A DNA stretch of 39,575 nucleotides, taken from positions 1 to 39,575 of IMG/VR virus record IMGVR_UViG_3300033182_000347; one strand, given 5' to 3'. The translations under genes and the position numbers were made by a program. Source of the stretch: a virus. Shown in pieces: positions 15,438 through 23,540 of this stretch; position 1 is the stretch's first letter, and each line of letters opens with the position of its first letter. The notes under the pieces were generated by a model. It was not told where the DNA came from. It was given only the letters and a program-made list of their open reading frames with translations, and did no database searches.

Positions 15438-16489
15438 GTTGGTGCCCAGAAATATATCGAGGTTTGTTCATTCAGCCCGTTGGCAAAGATGGTATCCAAA
15501 TTGCTCCATGCTGCCAGGCTAAAACTCAGCATGTAGATAATACATTTAACTTTTTGACTGATACATATCTAGATCAGCTACGAAAACAAACTAGACCAGA
15601 TGCATGCAATCGTTGTTGGGACATCGAAGACAGCGGCGGCTATAGTAAAAGACAAGCAGCAGTTGATTACTACAACATGCCAGAGAACAGCAATGTTGAA
15701 TTGAATGCATTAGAGTACAATGTAAATTGGTCGTGTAATTTAGCGTGTATAATGTGTGGTCCAGAATTAAGTAGTACTTGGGCAAAAGAATTAAACCTAG
15801 ACAAAAGACATAATAAAATAACACATACACAGAATAATATTATTAAGTGTTTAGATAAATCAAAATTATCCAGAATACATTTCAACGGCGGCGAGCCACT
15901 AATCAACAATGAGCATGTAAAAGTGCTTAACCAAGTTGAAAATCTTAGCGAGTGTAAAGTAACTTATAACACAAATGGAACAAAGTTGCCATCAGATCAA
16001 ACCTTAAAAGTTTGGGAAAAGTCTAAGATGGTACGACTCTTTTTTAGTATTGACGCAACTGAGTCTGCCTTTGAGTATATACGCTGGCCTGGCAAATGGG
16101 ACGAGCTATGTACTAACATTGAGTGGTTCGTCCAGAATAGTCCGTCAAATGTTATGTTTGCACTAAATGTAACTGTTGGCACCTACAACCTCTTAGAGAT
16201 GCCTAAGTTATGGGATTGGTATCAGCAAACCATTCCTACTAACAGAGAAGGTGACCGCACAGAATTTTTTTGGCAACCGGCATACAATTTTGATTACAAT
16301 TGGCTCAATACCGCAGTTAAAGAAGTTGCAAAGGATAAATTAAAACTGTACAACGGGCTAACATCGTTGTATAATAGTATAGATAACACAAGTGCAGCTA
16401 ACGATAACTGGATTAAAAAGTTAGAAGTAATTGATGCAAGAAGAAAAACAAATTGGCGTGAGTCATTGCAAGTAGGTAAATTTTATTAA
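15434..16489 (+). CDS. Radical SAM protein with N-terminal cysteine module, paralogue 2
   Basis: The 351-residue protein has CNLACIMC (C101, C105, C108) as the radical SAM CX3CX2C motif and FNGGEPLI as the SAM-binding motif. Upstream cysteines C4, C26-C27, C58 and C61 (CNRCW) followed by GGYSKRQAAV match the arrangement in the protein at 12684-13841, so the two are paralogues. The DLSIDA-like segment of that protein is FFSIDA here. The gene lies between primase and helicase, joined to both by overlapping signals (ATGA at the front, TAATG at the end), so it should be made at the same time as the primosome. Substrate and partner unknown. Confidence 0.85.
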   Translation: MSWCPEIYRGLFIQPVGKDGIQIAPCCQAKTQHVDNTFNFLTDTYLDQLRKQTRPDACNRCWDIEDSGGYSKRQAAVDYYNMPENSNVELNALEYNVNWSCNLACIMCGPELSSTWAKELNLDKRHNKITHTQNNIIKCLDKSKLSRIHFNGGEPLINNEHVKVLNQVENLSECKVTYNTNGTKLPSDQTLKVWEKSKMVRLFFSIDATESAFEYIRWPGKWDELCTNIEWFVQNSPSNVMFALNVTVGTYNLLEMPKLWDWYQQTIPTNREGDRTEFFWQPAYNFDYNWLNTAVKEVAKDKLKLYNGLTSLYNSIDNTSAANDNWIKKLEVIDARRKTNWRESLQVGKFY

Positions 16490-17892
16490 TGCTTAAAGAG
16501 TACACCACAGACGTACAAAAACTATTTTTAGAAATGATGCTGACAGATGCACAAAGTTTTGTGCGTGTGCAAAGCATTTTCAGTGTTGATAACTTTGATC
16601 CAAGTTTGCGCGAAGCAGCAGAGTTTATCAAAGAACACGCAGAAAAGCATACAACACTGCCTGAGATTAATCAAATCAACGCAGCAACAGGCGCTAATCT
16701 AAAACTTATTACAGAACTACAAGATGGACATATGGATTGGTTCATGGAAGAGTTTGAAAGTTTTAACAGACGCCAAAACATTGAACGTGCTATCCTCAAG
16801 AGTGCTGATTTGTTAGAGCAAGGCGACTATAATCCAGTTGAGAAACTGATCAAAGATGCAGTGCAAACAAGCCTACAAAAGGACATGGGCACAGACTACT
16901 TTGGTGATCCAAAATCGCGTTTGGAAGAATACTTTAACAACGGATTTAAAGTAAGTACAGGTTGGCAGAACTTGGACAAGATCTTATATGGCGGCTTTAG
17001 CCGAGGCGAACTAAACATTTTTGCAGGCGGCTCGGGATCTGGTAAGTCATTGTTTATGATGAACATGGCTATTAACTGGGTGCTTGCAGGAATGAACGGT
17101 GTTTACATTTCGCTAGAATTGAGTGAGAACTTGACCAGTTTGCGTACAGACGCAATGTTTACTGGTATGCCTACCAAAGAGATTCGCAAGAATGTTGAAG
17201 AAGCAACCATGAAAGTAAACATGGTTAAGCGCAAAGCAGGCAAGTATCAAATCAAAGCAATGCCTGCACAAAGCAACATCAACGACATTCGCAGTTACAT
17301 TAAAGAGTTCCAAATACAAACAGGTACTCCAGTAGACTTTATTATGGTTGACTACTTGGACTTGTTGATGCCAGTAAGTGCTAAAGTATCGCCAAACGAC
17401 TTGTTCGTAAAGGACAAGTATGTGTCTGAGGAACTGCGTAATCTAGCAGAAGAACTAAACATATTGCTTGTAACAGCATCGCAGTTGAACCGTAGTGCGG
17501 TAGAAGAAATTGAATTTGACCACAGCCATATTTCGGGCGGTATCTCAAAGATCAACACAGCAGACAACGTGTTTGGTATCTTTACATCGAGGGCAATGCG
17601 TGAACGTGGCCGCTATCAACTACAGTGTATGAAGAACAGATCTGGTTCAGGCGTTGGCATGAAGGTTGACCTAGACTTTGATGTAGACACAATGCGTATC
17701 ACAGACTGCGAACAAGAAGAAGGCACACAAGGACTAGGTGGCATGGGACAAAGTGCAGGTGCTATTATGGGTGCTGTTAAAACACAGTCAACTATGGCTC
17801 CTGCAAGTCCTGCGGGTGATACTCCAAAACCTGCGGGTAATGTGCAGAGTGCAAAACTAGGTGCGTTGTTAAACAAGATCAACGGCGGCTAA
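16489..17892 (+). CDS. 41: Replicative DNA helicase (gp41, DnaB family)
   Basis: The 467-residue protein is the hexameric DnaB-family helicase that unwinds the fork and recruits primase. Motifs include Walker A GGSGSGKS (180-187, K186), the Walker B-type FIMVDYLDLL (about 282-291), TASQLNRS (motif H3), and the arginine-finger region MKNRSGSGVG. The N-terminal ~130 residues are the helical primase-interacting domain. Length is near T4 gp41 (475). The last ~60 residues are Gly/Ala/Pro-rich and probably flexible. Its start overlaps the stop of the radical SAM gene (TAATG). Confidence 0.93.
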   Translation: MLKEYTTDVQKLFLEMMLTDAQSFVRVQSIFSVDNFDPSLREAAEFIKEHAEKHTTLPEINQINAATGANLKLITELQDGHMDWFMEEFESFNRRQNIERAILKSADLLEQGDYNPVEKLIKDAVQTSLQKDMGTDYFGDPKSRLEEYFNNGFKVSTGWQNLDKILYGGFSRGELNIFAGGSGSGKSLFMMNMAINWVLAGMNGVYISLELSENLTSLRTDAMFTGMPTKEIRKNVEEATMKVNMVKRKAGKYQIKAMPAQSNINDIRSYIKEFQIQTGTPVDFIMVDYLDLLMPVSAKVSPNDLFVKDKYVSEELRNLAEELNILLVTASQLNRSAVEEIEFDHSHISGGISKINTADNVFGIFTSRAMRERGRYQLQCMKNRSGSGVGMKVDLDFDVDTMRITDCEQEEGTQGLGGMGQSAGAIMGAVKTQSTMAPASPAGDTPKPAGNVQSAKLGALLNKINGG

Positions 17893-17894
17893 CG

Positions 17895-17902
17895 CATAAA
17901 TA
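17895..17902 (+). promoter_or_regulatory. T4-type late promoter (CATAAATA)
   Basis: CATAAATA lies in the short gap after the helicase stop. Transcription would start near 17908, giving a leader of about 19 nt that contains GAGAGA (17915-17920) before the ATG at 17927. It probably begins a late transcript covering the genes to 21177. Confidence 0.65.
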
Positions 17903-17926
17903 TAAACATTAAACGAGAGAATCGCA

Positions 17927-18175
17927 ATGCAAAAGCGTACCCGTAGTATCCTAGAAGAATTAGAGAACATGCACGTTGAAAGAGACCGTGCTCACCTGGT
18001 GGAGAGCAGAGCAGACAATGTTATTGCTGGCGCTATTAGGTTAATGGAGTTTATTGACTCTAACTATTCAACAGAAGATGCGGAAGTCCTAAACCGCAAA
18101 CTGCTAAACGCTATAAAGTCGCGCGATCCGAGAAAGTTCCAACGGAGTTTAAAGCGCACAGATGAAGATCAATGA
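17927..18175 (+). CDS. Small helical hypothetical protein
   Basis: The 82-residue product is predicted almost wholly helical and highly charged, with SILEELENMHVERDRAHLVE at the start and ADNVIAGAIRLMEFID in the middle. I do not recognise it beyond a general likeness to small conserved proteins of marine T4-like phages. It is the first gene after a late promoter and overlaps the next gene by 14 nt, so the two are likely functionally linked. A head or scaffold accessory role would fit late expression but is not shown. Confidence 0.65.
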   Translation: MQKRTRSILEELENMHVERDRAHLVESRADNVIAGAIRLMEFIDSNYSTEDAEVLNRKLLNAIKSRDPRKFQRSLKRTDEDQ

Positions 18176-19304
18176 TGTACTAAATGAAGAAACCTACGGG
18201 TTTGACGATGTTAAAACCGCAGCAAGTTCATTCTTAAAGAATCTAATGCGAGGTGCAGGAATTGAAGATGCAAAGCAGTATGCTATGCGTGATCGTGCTG
18301 TGCGTATGATTGCTAAAGGTTTTCAAAACCAGTGGAAAAACATTGTATATGATCTTCGTAGAATGTACGAACCAAACATAAAGAAAGATCTCTCTAAAGG
18401 ACGTCAAAATCTAAGCACAATTGAATCTCGCATAGTAAACTTTATTGCAAACGACATTGGCGCAAGCACTAACAACAAAGAAGTACTTGATGCTAAGAAT
18501 ACTATTATTCGCGCTAGTGTAGATCCTAAAACTGGTGCATATCAAAACCCAGGCAAATTAAACGGTGCAGATGTTGCAAATGCATTTACTCGCATCACTG
18601 CTAATGCTGTTACTAACATTGCATATCAACAACAAAAAGCAGCAACTGGGCAAGATCTGTCTACTTTAAACGACGATCCTAAAGCTCCTGCTAAAATGCT
18701 AGGTAACTCCTACAAAACTAAAAACCCAAATGACTACGGTAAAAGACTTCCTGAACCGTTAGACAAGATGTTTGATAGGTATGGCGACCGACATTGGTAC
18801 GACGATGCTATCATTCCGGTGCAGATTATAGTTGAATACGAAGGTCATGACTATGAAGAGCCAAGGCATACAACGTATGTAAAATTTAATGGCGTATGGT
18901 ACGTTGATTCAAGTAAAAGTTTTAGCGAAATACGCTTTGAAAAAGATGAAACTGCTGCTGCTGAGTCAACTAGATCCGACGCACTATCTCAAACTATGCT
19001 TGAGCGTGTTATTGCGTTTCAAAATACTGGACAGCTATACCCAAATCAATTTGTGCACCAGGTTGACCCACAAACCAAACACTGGAGTATTATTGGGTGG
19101 GCTGGACCTTGGGGAATACGGCGTGTTGAAGATTCTCCAAATAGATATATAGTTCTAAATGCTAGCGACTACGAGATTTGGGCAAAAAACACAGGCAGGA
19201 ATGTTGTTCCTTCAGAAAGTCCTGCTGACTCATGGTATGAAACTCAAATAGAAGTAGAATCATATATAGAAGATAACTTGGAAGATTTAGTTGATGAAGC
19301 TTAA
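18162..19304 (+). CDS. Hypothetical late protein
   Basis: This 380-residue protein is unknown. The first ~150 residues are helical with a basic character (FLKNLMRGAGIEDAKQYAMR, RMIAKGFQNQWKNIVYDLRR). The second half is mixed, with a WYDDAIIPVQIIVEYEG segment and WSIIGWAGPWGIRRVED. There is no signal peptide, membrane helix or recognisable catalytic motif. It is in a late transcript between a small helical protein and a large nucleotidyltransferase-like protein, overlapping both. It might be a virion-internal or packaged protein, by position only. Confidence 0.65.
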   Translation: MKINDVLNEETYGFDDVKTAASSFLKNLMRGAGIEDAKQYAMRDRAVRMIAKGFQNQWKNIVYDLRRMYEPNIKKDLSKGRQNLSTIESRIVNFIANDIGASTNNKEVLDAKNTIIRASVDPKTGAYQNPGKLNGADVANAFTRITANAVTNIAYQQQKAATGQDLSTLNDDPKAPAKMLGNSYKTKNPNDYGKRLPEPLDKMFDRYGDRHWYDDAIIPVQIIVEYEGHDYEEPRHTTYVKFNGVWYVDSSKSFSEIRFEKDETAAAESTRSDALSQTMLERVIAFQNTGQLYPNQFVHQVDPQTKHWSIIGWAGPWGIRRVEDSPNRYIVLNASDYEIWAKNTGRNVVPSESPADSWYETQIEVESYIEDNLEDLVDEA

Positions 19305-21177
19305 TGAAGGCGGCAACGTATTTAAAACAGCGGACAAAGAGCCTGCTACCATTCGCATCAACAGAGATGATGTGCGTCCTACTATTGCTTGGCTTGAGCA
19401 AGTTACAGGCTTGCAATTACTAGGCATGGAACTTGGCACAACAGGCAAAAAGTCTACCTCCGGCGACTTAGATATCGCTGTTGATGAAAACACTACATCA
19501 AAAGATGATTTGGTTAAAATATTATTAGGCTACCTGAAAAAGTATTACCCAGACGAAGATCCAAAACAGTGGATTAAAAAGTCAGGCATTAACGTACACT
19601 TTAAAACACCTATTCGTGGCACAGCCAACCGAGGCTTTGTACAAACAGATTTTATGTTTGTGCCAGATGTCCCATACGCCAAGTATGCACTACACTCTGC
19701 GCAAGATTCAAACTTCAAGGGTATGCATCGCAATATCCTATTAAACTCTATTGGTAAAGCTATTGGTTACAAAGTAAACCAAACTCAAGGTTTAATGGAT
19801 AGAGAAACAAATGAACTAGTATCCAACGATTGGGATCAAATCGCTAAATTGTTGCTTAACCCAAATGCTCGTCGTGAGGATTTGCACAGCGTTGAAACTA
19901 TTATGAACGCACTTGCAAACGATCCAAAGCGGGACATTAAGATCAAGGACGCTGCTGAAACTTTTGCAAGAGAAGGACTATCACTTGATATGGGTGTTAG
20001 TGAATCATACTTCCTAGCAAAGTTGCGTGATCGTATTGCAACACCAGGCATTTATGGACTATACGAAAGCGAGATCCTAACGGAAGGCGAAGCTCGCATA
20101 CCGCACTTGGAAGATTTAGTATTCCAAGGCGCACCTGGTATCCAACGTGTTATCAAGTTCTTGACTGACTCGCACAAGATGGGTGCTCACACTACTATTA
20201 AGTGGGATGGTCGTCCTGCTATTATTTTCGGCCGCAACGAAAAAGGCGAGTTTGTGTTAACGGACAAAGGCGGCTTTACTGCCACAAAGTATGATGGCAT
20301 GGTAACCAAGCCTGGCGGTTATGCTGAGATGTTTGGTAATCGCAACGGCGACTACTCTGGTCTTATTAAAATGTACAAGACTATCTTCCCGTTGCTAGAG
20401 CGAGCAGTTCCTGAAGACTTTCGTGGCTACATTCAAGGTGACTTAATGTATGTTGGTCGTCCTACTAAGCGCAATGACAAGTATTCGTTCACACCAAACA
20501 CTGTAACATACGAAGTAGATGCTAACAGTGACATTGGTCGTATTGTTGGTAAATCAGATATGGCCGTCGCTATTCACTCGTACATTGATGCACCTGGTGG
20601 TAAAACAGTTCCACTTAAACACGCACCACAGGAGCTACAACATTCTCCAGGTGTGGTAATGTTAGATCCAGAGTTTGACTCAGCACCAGATATGCGTCTA
20701 AGTCAAGCAGAAGAACACCTAGTAATGAACTTGGAAAAGGTTGCTCCAGCAGCAGCACGTTTTATGGATCCTAGTGCATATCGCGCACTAAAACTGTCTA
20801 ACTTGCCTGAACTGATCAAACAGTATGTTAATATGCGTGTTCGTTCTGGACACTACGATAACTTTGAGCAAGGTTTCTTAGAGTGGATTGACACAAGCAA
20901 TCAGTCACAGGCTAAGATTCAACGCATTAAAGAATACGTTACCAATGACGAAGAAGGCTTTACTGCACTGGTAAATGCTTTCTTGATTGCAAGTGCTGTT
21001 AAAACACAAATTGTTAAGAACTTGGATCGTCAAACAGGCCCTGTTACTGCACACATTGCAGGCGAGCCAGGACACGAAGGATATGTAACAGACGCAGGCG
21101 ACGGTGCTATTAAACTGGTAGACCGTATGCGCTTCTCAAGTGCTAACTTTGCTAAAAACAACCCAGATCTAAAGTAA
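19294..21177 (+). CDS. Large protein with nucleotidyltransferase-like and ligase-like motifs
   Basis: The 627-residue protein appears to join two nucleotidyl-transfer folds. Near the N terminus, TTGKKSTSGDLDIAVD (D58, D60) and FVQTDFMFV (D119) match the Pol-beta nucleotidyltransferase pattern G-S-x-DxD...D. In the middle, TIKWDGRPAIIFGRN (K303, D305, G306, R307) resembles motif I (KxDGxR) of ATP-dependent ligases and capping enzymes, and YIQGDLMYVGRP (379-390) resembles the following (D/E)GE(L) motif. The C-terminal third is helical. Large proteins of this sort occur in marine myoviruses without known function, as I recall. Start ATG 19294 overlaps the previous gene. Both domain calls are by eye; either could be degenerate. 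Confidence 0.6.
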   Translation: MKLNEGGNVFKTADKEPATIRINRDDVRPTIAWLEQVTGLQLLGMELGTTGKKSTSGDLDIAVDENTTSKDDLVKILLGYLKKYYPDEDPKQWIKKSGINVHFKTPIRGTANRGFVQTDFMFVPDVPYAKYALHSAQDSNFKGMHRNILLNSIGKAIGYKVNQTQGLMDRETNELVSNDWDQIAKLLLNPNARREDLHSVETIMNALANDPKRDIKIKDAAETFAREGLSLDMGVSESYFLAKLRDRIATPGIYGLYESEILTEGEARIPHLEDLVFQGAPGIQRVIKFLTDSHKMGAHTTIKWDGRPAIIFGRNEKGEFVLTDKGGFTATKYDGMVTKPGGYAEMFGNRNGDYSGLIKMYKTIFPLLERAVPEDFRGYIQGDLMYVGRPTKRNDKYSFTPNTVTYEVDANSDIGRIVGKSDMAVAIHSYIDAPGGKTVPLKHAPQELQHSPGVVMLDPEFDSAPDMRLSQAEEHLVMNLEKVAPAAARFMDPSAYRALKLSNLPELIKQYVNMRVRSGHYDNFEQGFLEWIDTSNQSQAKIQRIKEYVTNDEEGFTALVNAFLIASAVKTQIVKNLDRQTGPVTAHIAGEPGHEGYVTDAGDGAIKLVDRMRFSSANFAKNNPDLK

Positions 21178-21193
21178 CTTTTTCAATACTTTG

Positions 21194-21201
21194 ACTAAAT
21201 A
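21194..21201 (+). promoter_or_regulatory. Late promoter (ACTAAATA)
   Basis: ACTAAATA is a TAAATA-core late box. Transcription from about 21207 gives a leader of some 43 nt with a perfect AAGGAG (21237-21242) 7 nt before the ATG at 21250. Together with the terminator at 21538 it defines a one-gene transcript. Confidence 0.6.
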
Positions 21202-21236
21202 ACTATAACAATTACTATAAAGTAATTAAACAATTT

Positions 21237-21242
21237 AAGGAG
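21237..21242 (+). promoter_or_regulatory. Very strong Shine-Dalgarno (AAGGAG)
   Basis: AAGGAG with 7-nt spacing to the ATG at 21250 is the strongest ribosome site in the window, in contrast to the leaderless and coupled genes around it. It points to heavy expression of the 90-residue product. Confidence 0.75.
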
Positions 21243-21249
21243 AAAGCAA

Positions 21250-21522
21250 ATGGCTTCATTAACTAACAACGCAAATGCTGATTCACGTGTAAACGGTCTT
21301 GGCGCAACAACCCACGTTATCACTATGGACGACGTTTCAACTACTTCAGTAGACACAATCCGTCTAGCAATGGAAGCAGCAGGCTTCACAGTAGTAGGTA
21401 TCGAAGCATCTAACGCAGGTGCTACTCAAGACGGCGACCTAATGCTTATTCAAGGCACTGGCACATTGCCAACTGTTGCTGATACAACTGTACTAGGTGT
21501 TATCAAAGACAAAAACGCTTAA
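21250..21522 (+). CDS. Small, probably abundant virion protein
   Basis: This 90-residue protein is unknown but stands out by its signals: own late promoter, perfect Shine-Dalgarno, and a strong terminator right after it. The sequence is Ala/Thr/Gly-rich, beta-like and has no Cys or membrane helix; it includes TTHVITMDDVSTTSVDTIRL and AMEAAGFTVVGIEASNAG. Codons look more uniform and GC-richer than the neighbours by eye, as in highly expressed phage genes. A capsid decoration or other high-copy virion protein is the simplest reading; a DNA-packaged or internal protein is also possible. Confidence 0.7.
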   Translation: MASLTNNANADSRVNGLGATTHVITMDDVSTTSVDTIRLAMEAAGFTVVGIEASNAGATQDGDLMLIQGTGTLPTVADTTVLGVIKDKNA

Positions 21523-21537
21523 TTTATTAGCAAACTT

Positions 21538-21570
21538 AAAAAAGCCTGGTTTTATTACCGGGCTTTTTTT
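21538..21570 (+). terminator. Rho-independent terminator
   Basis: A 6-bp GC-rich stem GCCTGG (21544-21549) with CCGGGC (21558-21563), one G-U wobble and an 8-nt loop, is flanked by six A on the left and seven T (21564-21570) on the right. It ends the single-gene transcript of the 90-residue protein. The A/T flanks make it potentially bidirectional. It is the only convincing intrinsic terminator I see in the window. Confidence 0.9.
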
Positions 21571-21574
21571 ATGG

Positions 21575-21582
21575 CTTAAATA
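21575..21582 (+). promoter_or_regulatory. Late promoter (CTTAAATA), predicted leaderless
   Basis: CTTAAATA immediately follows the terminator and is separated by exactly 5 nt (TCGCT) from the ATG at 21588, so the transcript should start at the first codon. It restarts transcription for the genes to about 23501. Confidence 0.6.
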
Positions 21583-21587
21583 TCGCT

Positions 21588-21809
21588 ATGGCAATGATCT
21601 ACGAAAGTCCAGATAGCGGCAACACTGTGTATGCTAGAACCAGTGGCAACAAAGAACGCAAACTAATTAAAAAGCGTTACGAAGATACCTGGAATGAGTT
21701 TACATTCAAGTATGACTGGGACTATATGGCAGAGAAACATCCTGCTATCCTAGAGAAACTGGAAGAACTAAAAGTAATAACACGGTTGTGCGATGAGAGT
21801 AAAAGTTAA
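21588..21809 (+). CDS. Small hypothetical protein
   Basis: The 73-residue product is charged and rich in Tyr, Trp and Lys (KKRYEDTWNEFTFKYDWDYM). Function unknown. The start at 21588 is chosen because a late box lies exactly 5 nt upstream; ATG 21594 two codons later is possible. It overlaps the next gene by 17 nt and is the first gene of a four-gene late unit. Confidence 0.6.
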   Translation: MAMIYESPDSGNTVYARTSGNKERKLIKKRYEDTWNEFTFKYDWDYMAEKHPAILEKLEELKVITRLCDESKS

Positions 21810-22182
21810 CACCCACTTTGATATTACCGAAACAGGTATTAACAGAGTATACAAGTCGCAGCATCTTCCTTGTAAAATCAACGGTAAGACCATTAAGACA
21901 GAGGAAGAGTGGAACACACGCCGCAAGCAACAAAATAACTTTGAAACAGTTATGCAGGTGCTAGGTATGCGTGGCACACCTACTGAAGTATCTAAACCCA
22001 TACACAATAATGGAGTATGGAGTTTTGTATTTGAAGTGGACAACACACTTGTATATGGTGAGGATTTGGAATTGCTTGTAGCAGAACTAGAAGGAACGCC
22101 AATGAACACCGGGCTTACCGAAAAGGAAACTCTAGATCCGTTCCTAAACAGCAACAATATATGGTTTGAAACAGATGTTTGA
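21793..22182 (+). CDS. Conserved hypothetical protein
   Basis: This 129-residue protein has no recognised domain. It starts MRVKVNTHFDITETGINRV and contains KINGKTIKTEEEWNTRRKQQ and WSFVFEVDNTLVYGEDLELL. It is probably a small alpha/beta protein. I have a vague memory of similar short proteins in marine myovirus late regions. It overlaps both neighbours (17 nt upstream, 8 nt downstream), showing tight translational coupling. The antisense frame over this stretch is also open for 129 codons, but this strand fits the operon, spacing and direction of all neighbours. Confidence 0.65.
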   Translation: MRVKVNTHFDITETGINRVYKSQHLPCKINGKTIKTEEEWNTRRKQQNNFETVMQVLGMRGTPTEVSKPIHNNGVWSFVFEVDNTLVYGEDLELLVAELEGTPMNTGLTEKETLDPFLNSNNIWFETDV

Positions 22183-22633
22183 TTTAGAAAAAGTATCAGA
22201 ACGCTTTAACAGATTTATTCGCTCAGCAGAAGCACCTGCTATTAGCAAACACGGCAACACATACTATGTGTTTAAGTACTATCGTATTGAAAATGGCAAT
22301 GGCAAATATGATTTGTACAAACAAGACGAATATGTTGACACTGTAATGTCTAGTGCTGCTGCCATGTCGTGGTGTAAAGCACAAGCCAGCGGAGACTGGC
22401 AATTAGCAAAGAAACTTATACTTGCTGATCAGCGTGTTGCTACCAAAACACTAGAGCTAGAAATGCGTAAAAAACATTACAAAGAAAGCAACGACAAGGA
22501 AACAAAAGATACGTTGCTTATACTAGTCAACGAAGACATCTATAAACTCAAACAGCTAAAACACAATTTAAAAAAATTAATCAAACAGACTAAATACATT
22601 AAAATTAAAGGATTTGATAATGAACTTAACTGA
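22175..22633 (+). CDS. Hypothetical protein with C-terminal coiled helix
   Basis: The 152-residue protein starts with FDLEKVSERFNRFIR and has GNTYYVFKYYRIENGNGKYD (beta-like), then a long charged helix ending LKHNLKKLIKQTKYIKIKG. No function is recognised. The start ATG 22175 overlaps the previous gene by 8 nt; a TTG at 22166 in frame is less likely. The next gene starts inside its last codons. In late operons of T4-like phages such short helical proteins are often head-assembly factors, but there is no direct evidence here. Confidence 0.6.
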   Translation: MFDLEKVSERFNRFIRSAEAPAISKHGNTYYVFKYYRIENGNGKYDLYKQDEYVDTVMSSAAAMSWCKAQASGDWQLAKKLILADQRVATKTLELEMRKKHYKESNDKETKDTLLILVNEDIYKLKQLKHNLKKLIKQTKYIKIKGFDNELN

Positions 22634-23501
22634 TCTAACACCTAAAATGACTTCTGAGAAACTTTCAGAAGCATATACTGTTCGCTTTGGTAAGAGTGTT
22701 GATGTAACTGCATTGAACCAACGTGCAGCAGAGTCTATGCTTGCAGAAGCTCGTGCTAAAATTGCCAAAATTAAATCATCTAGCAAAGCACACCAGCGTG
22801 AAACAAGCGAAACATATTTAAAGTTAATGGTTATGGAACAGGCTCTAGCAGCTCGTGTTGAAGAATCCGCTACAGAAACAAAGGTAAAAGTAATGAACCC
22901 AAAACAGAAGTTTATGAACGCTGTTAAAACTGTTGCTGTAGGCAACACCCTAACAGAATCAGAAGTTGCAGAGCTAGGCGTTTCGTCAAAGTTAGCATCA
23001 GTATTAGAATCACAAGAAGCAGCAGTTAAGTTTGTTCGCGCTTATGTAGAGTCTTGCAAGTCTAAGAAGAAAGGCAAGAAGATGATGGAAAGCGCAGAAG
23101 TAGAACAAGCACAAGTTGTTCTAGCAGCACAAGACATGGTTGACCAAGTTCAAAAGATGATTGAGCAAATGACAGACTTGCGTGTTAAAGAACTACCAGC
23201 ATTGGTTGATGGTATCCGCGCAGAGATGGGCACAGACCAAGCAGGTTCGTTTAACGACTCTGCTAACGCAGCACTAGAAGGTTTGCTTGCAGGCCTAGAG
23301 TCAGCAAAGGGTGAACTACAAGGCGCAGTTGGTATTGTAACTGGTGAAGAAATGGCTGTACCAGGCGAAGAAGAAATGCCTGCTCCAGAAATGGATATGG
23401 ACATGGAAGCACCTGCAGACGATATGGCAGCAGAACTACCAGACATGGAAGAGCCAGAAGACACCGGCGATTTAGAGAATCTAGGTCGCGATCGTATCTA
23501 A
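22620..23501 (+). CDS. Probable virion or scaffold-like protein with acidic tail
   Basis: The 293-residue protein is helical (long Ala/Glu/Lys-rich stretches such as QRAAESMLAEARAKIAKIK) up to about residue 235. It ends in a Met/Pro/Glu/Asp-rich acidic tail (EEEMPAPEMDMDMEAPADD) closing with LENLGRDRI. This layout is typical of prohead core or packaged virion proteins and of a conserved structural family I recall in cyanophages, but I cannot name a T4 equivalent. The start ATG 22620 is set by AAGGA (22608-22612) and an 14-nt overlap with the upstream gene. It ends the late unit; an unrelated promoter follows. Confidence 0.6.
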   Translation: MNLTDLTPKMTSEKLSEAYTVRFGKSVDVTALNQRAAESMLAEARAKIAKIKSSSKAHQRETSETYLKLMVMEQALAARVEESATETKVKVMNPKQKFMNAVKTVAVGNTLTESEVAELGVSSKLASVLESQEAAVKFVRAYVESCKSKKKGKKMMESAEVEQAQVVLAAQDMVDQVQKMIEQMTDLRVKELPALVDGIRAEMGTDQAGSFNDSANAALEGLLAGLESAKGELQGAVGIVTGEEMAVPGEEEMPAPEMDMDMEAPADDMAAELPDMEEPEDTGDLENLGRDRI

Positions 23502-23540
23502 GTTATTGATTTCTAACAGGAATCTTTTTTGTAAAAAAGG

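Noticed and set aside
21768-22157. Antisense open frame of 129 codons
   Set aside because: It lies opposite a gene that fits the operon, overlaps and direction of all neighbours; no promoter or ribosome site supports the antisense frame.
22577-22948. Antisense open frame of 123 codons
   Set aside because: It covers the start of the helical gene at 22620 and the end of the previous gene; composition is the mirror of an Ala/Lys/Glu-rich coding strand.
23524-23539. CTTTTTTGTAAAAAAG palindrome as a terminator
   Set aside because: The stem is purely A/T with a 2-nt loop, too weak and tight; it more likely forms the A/T-rich upstream element of the promoter at 23541.
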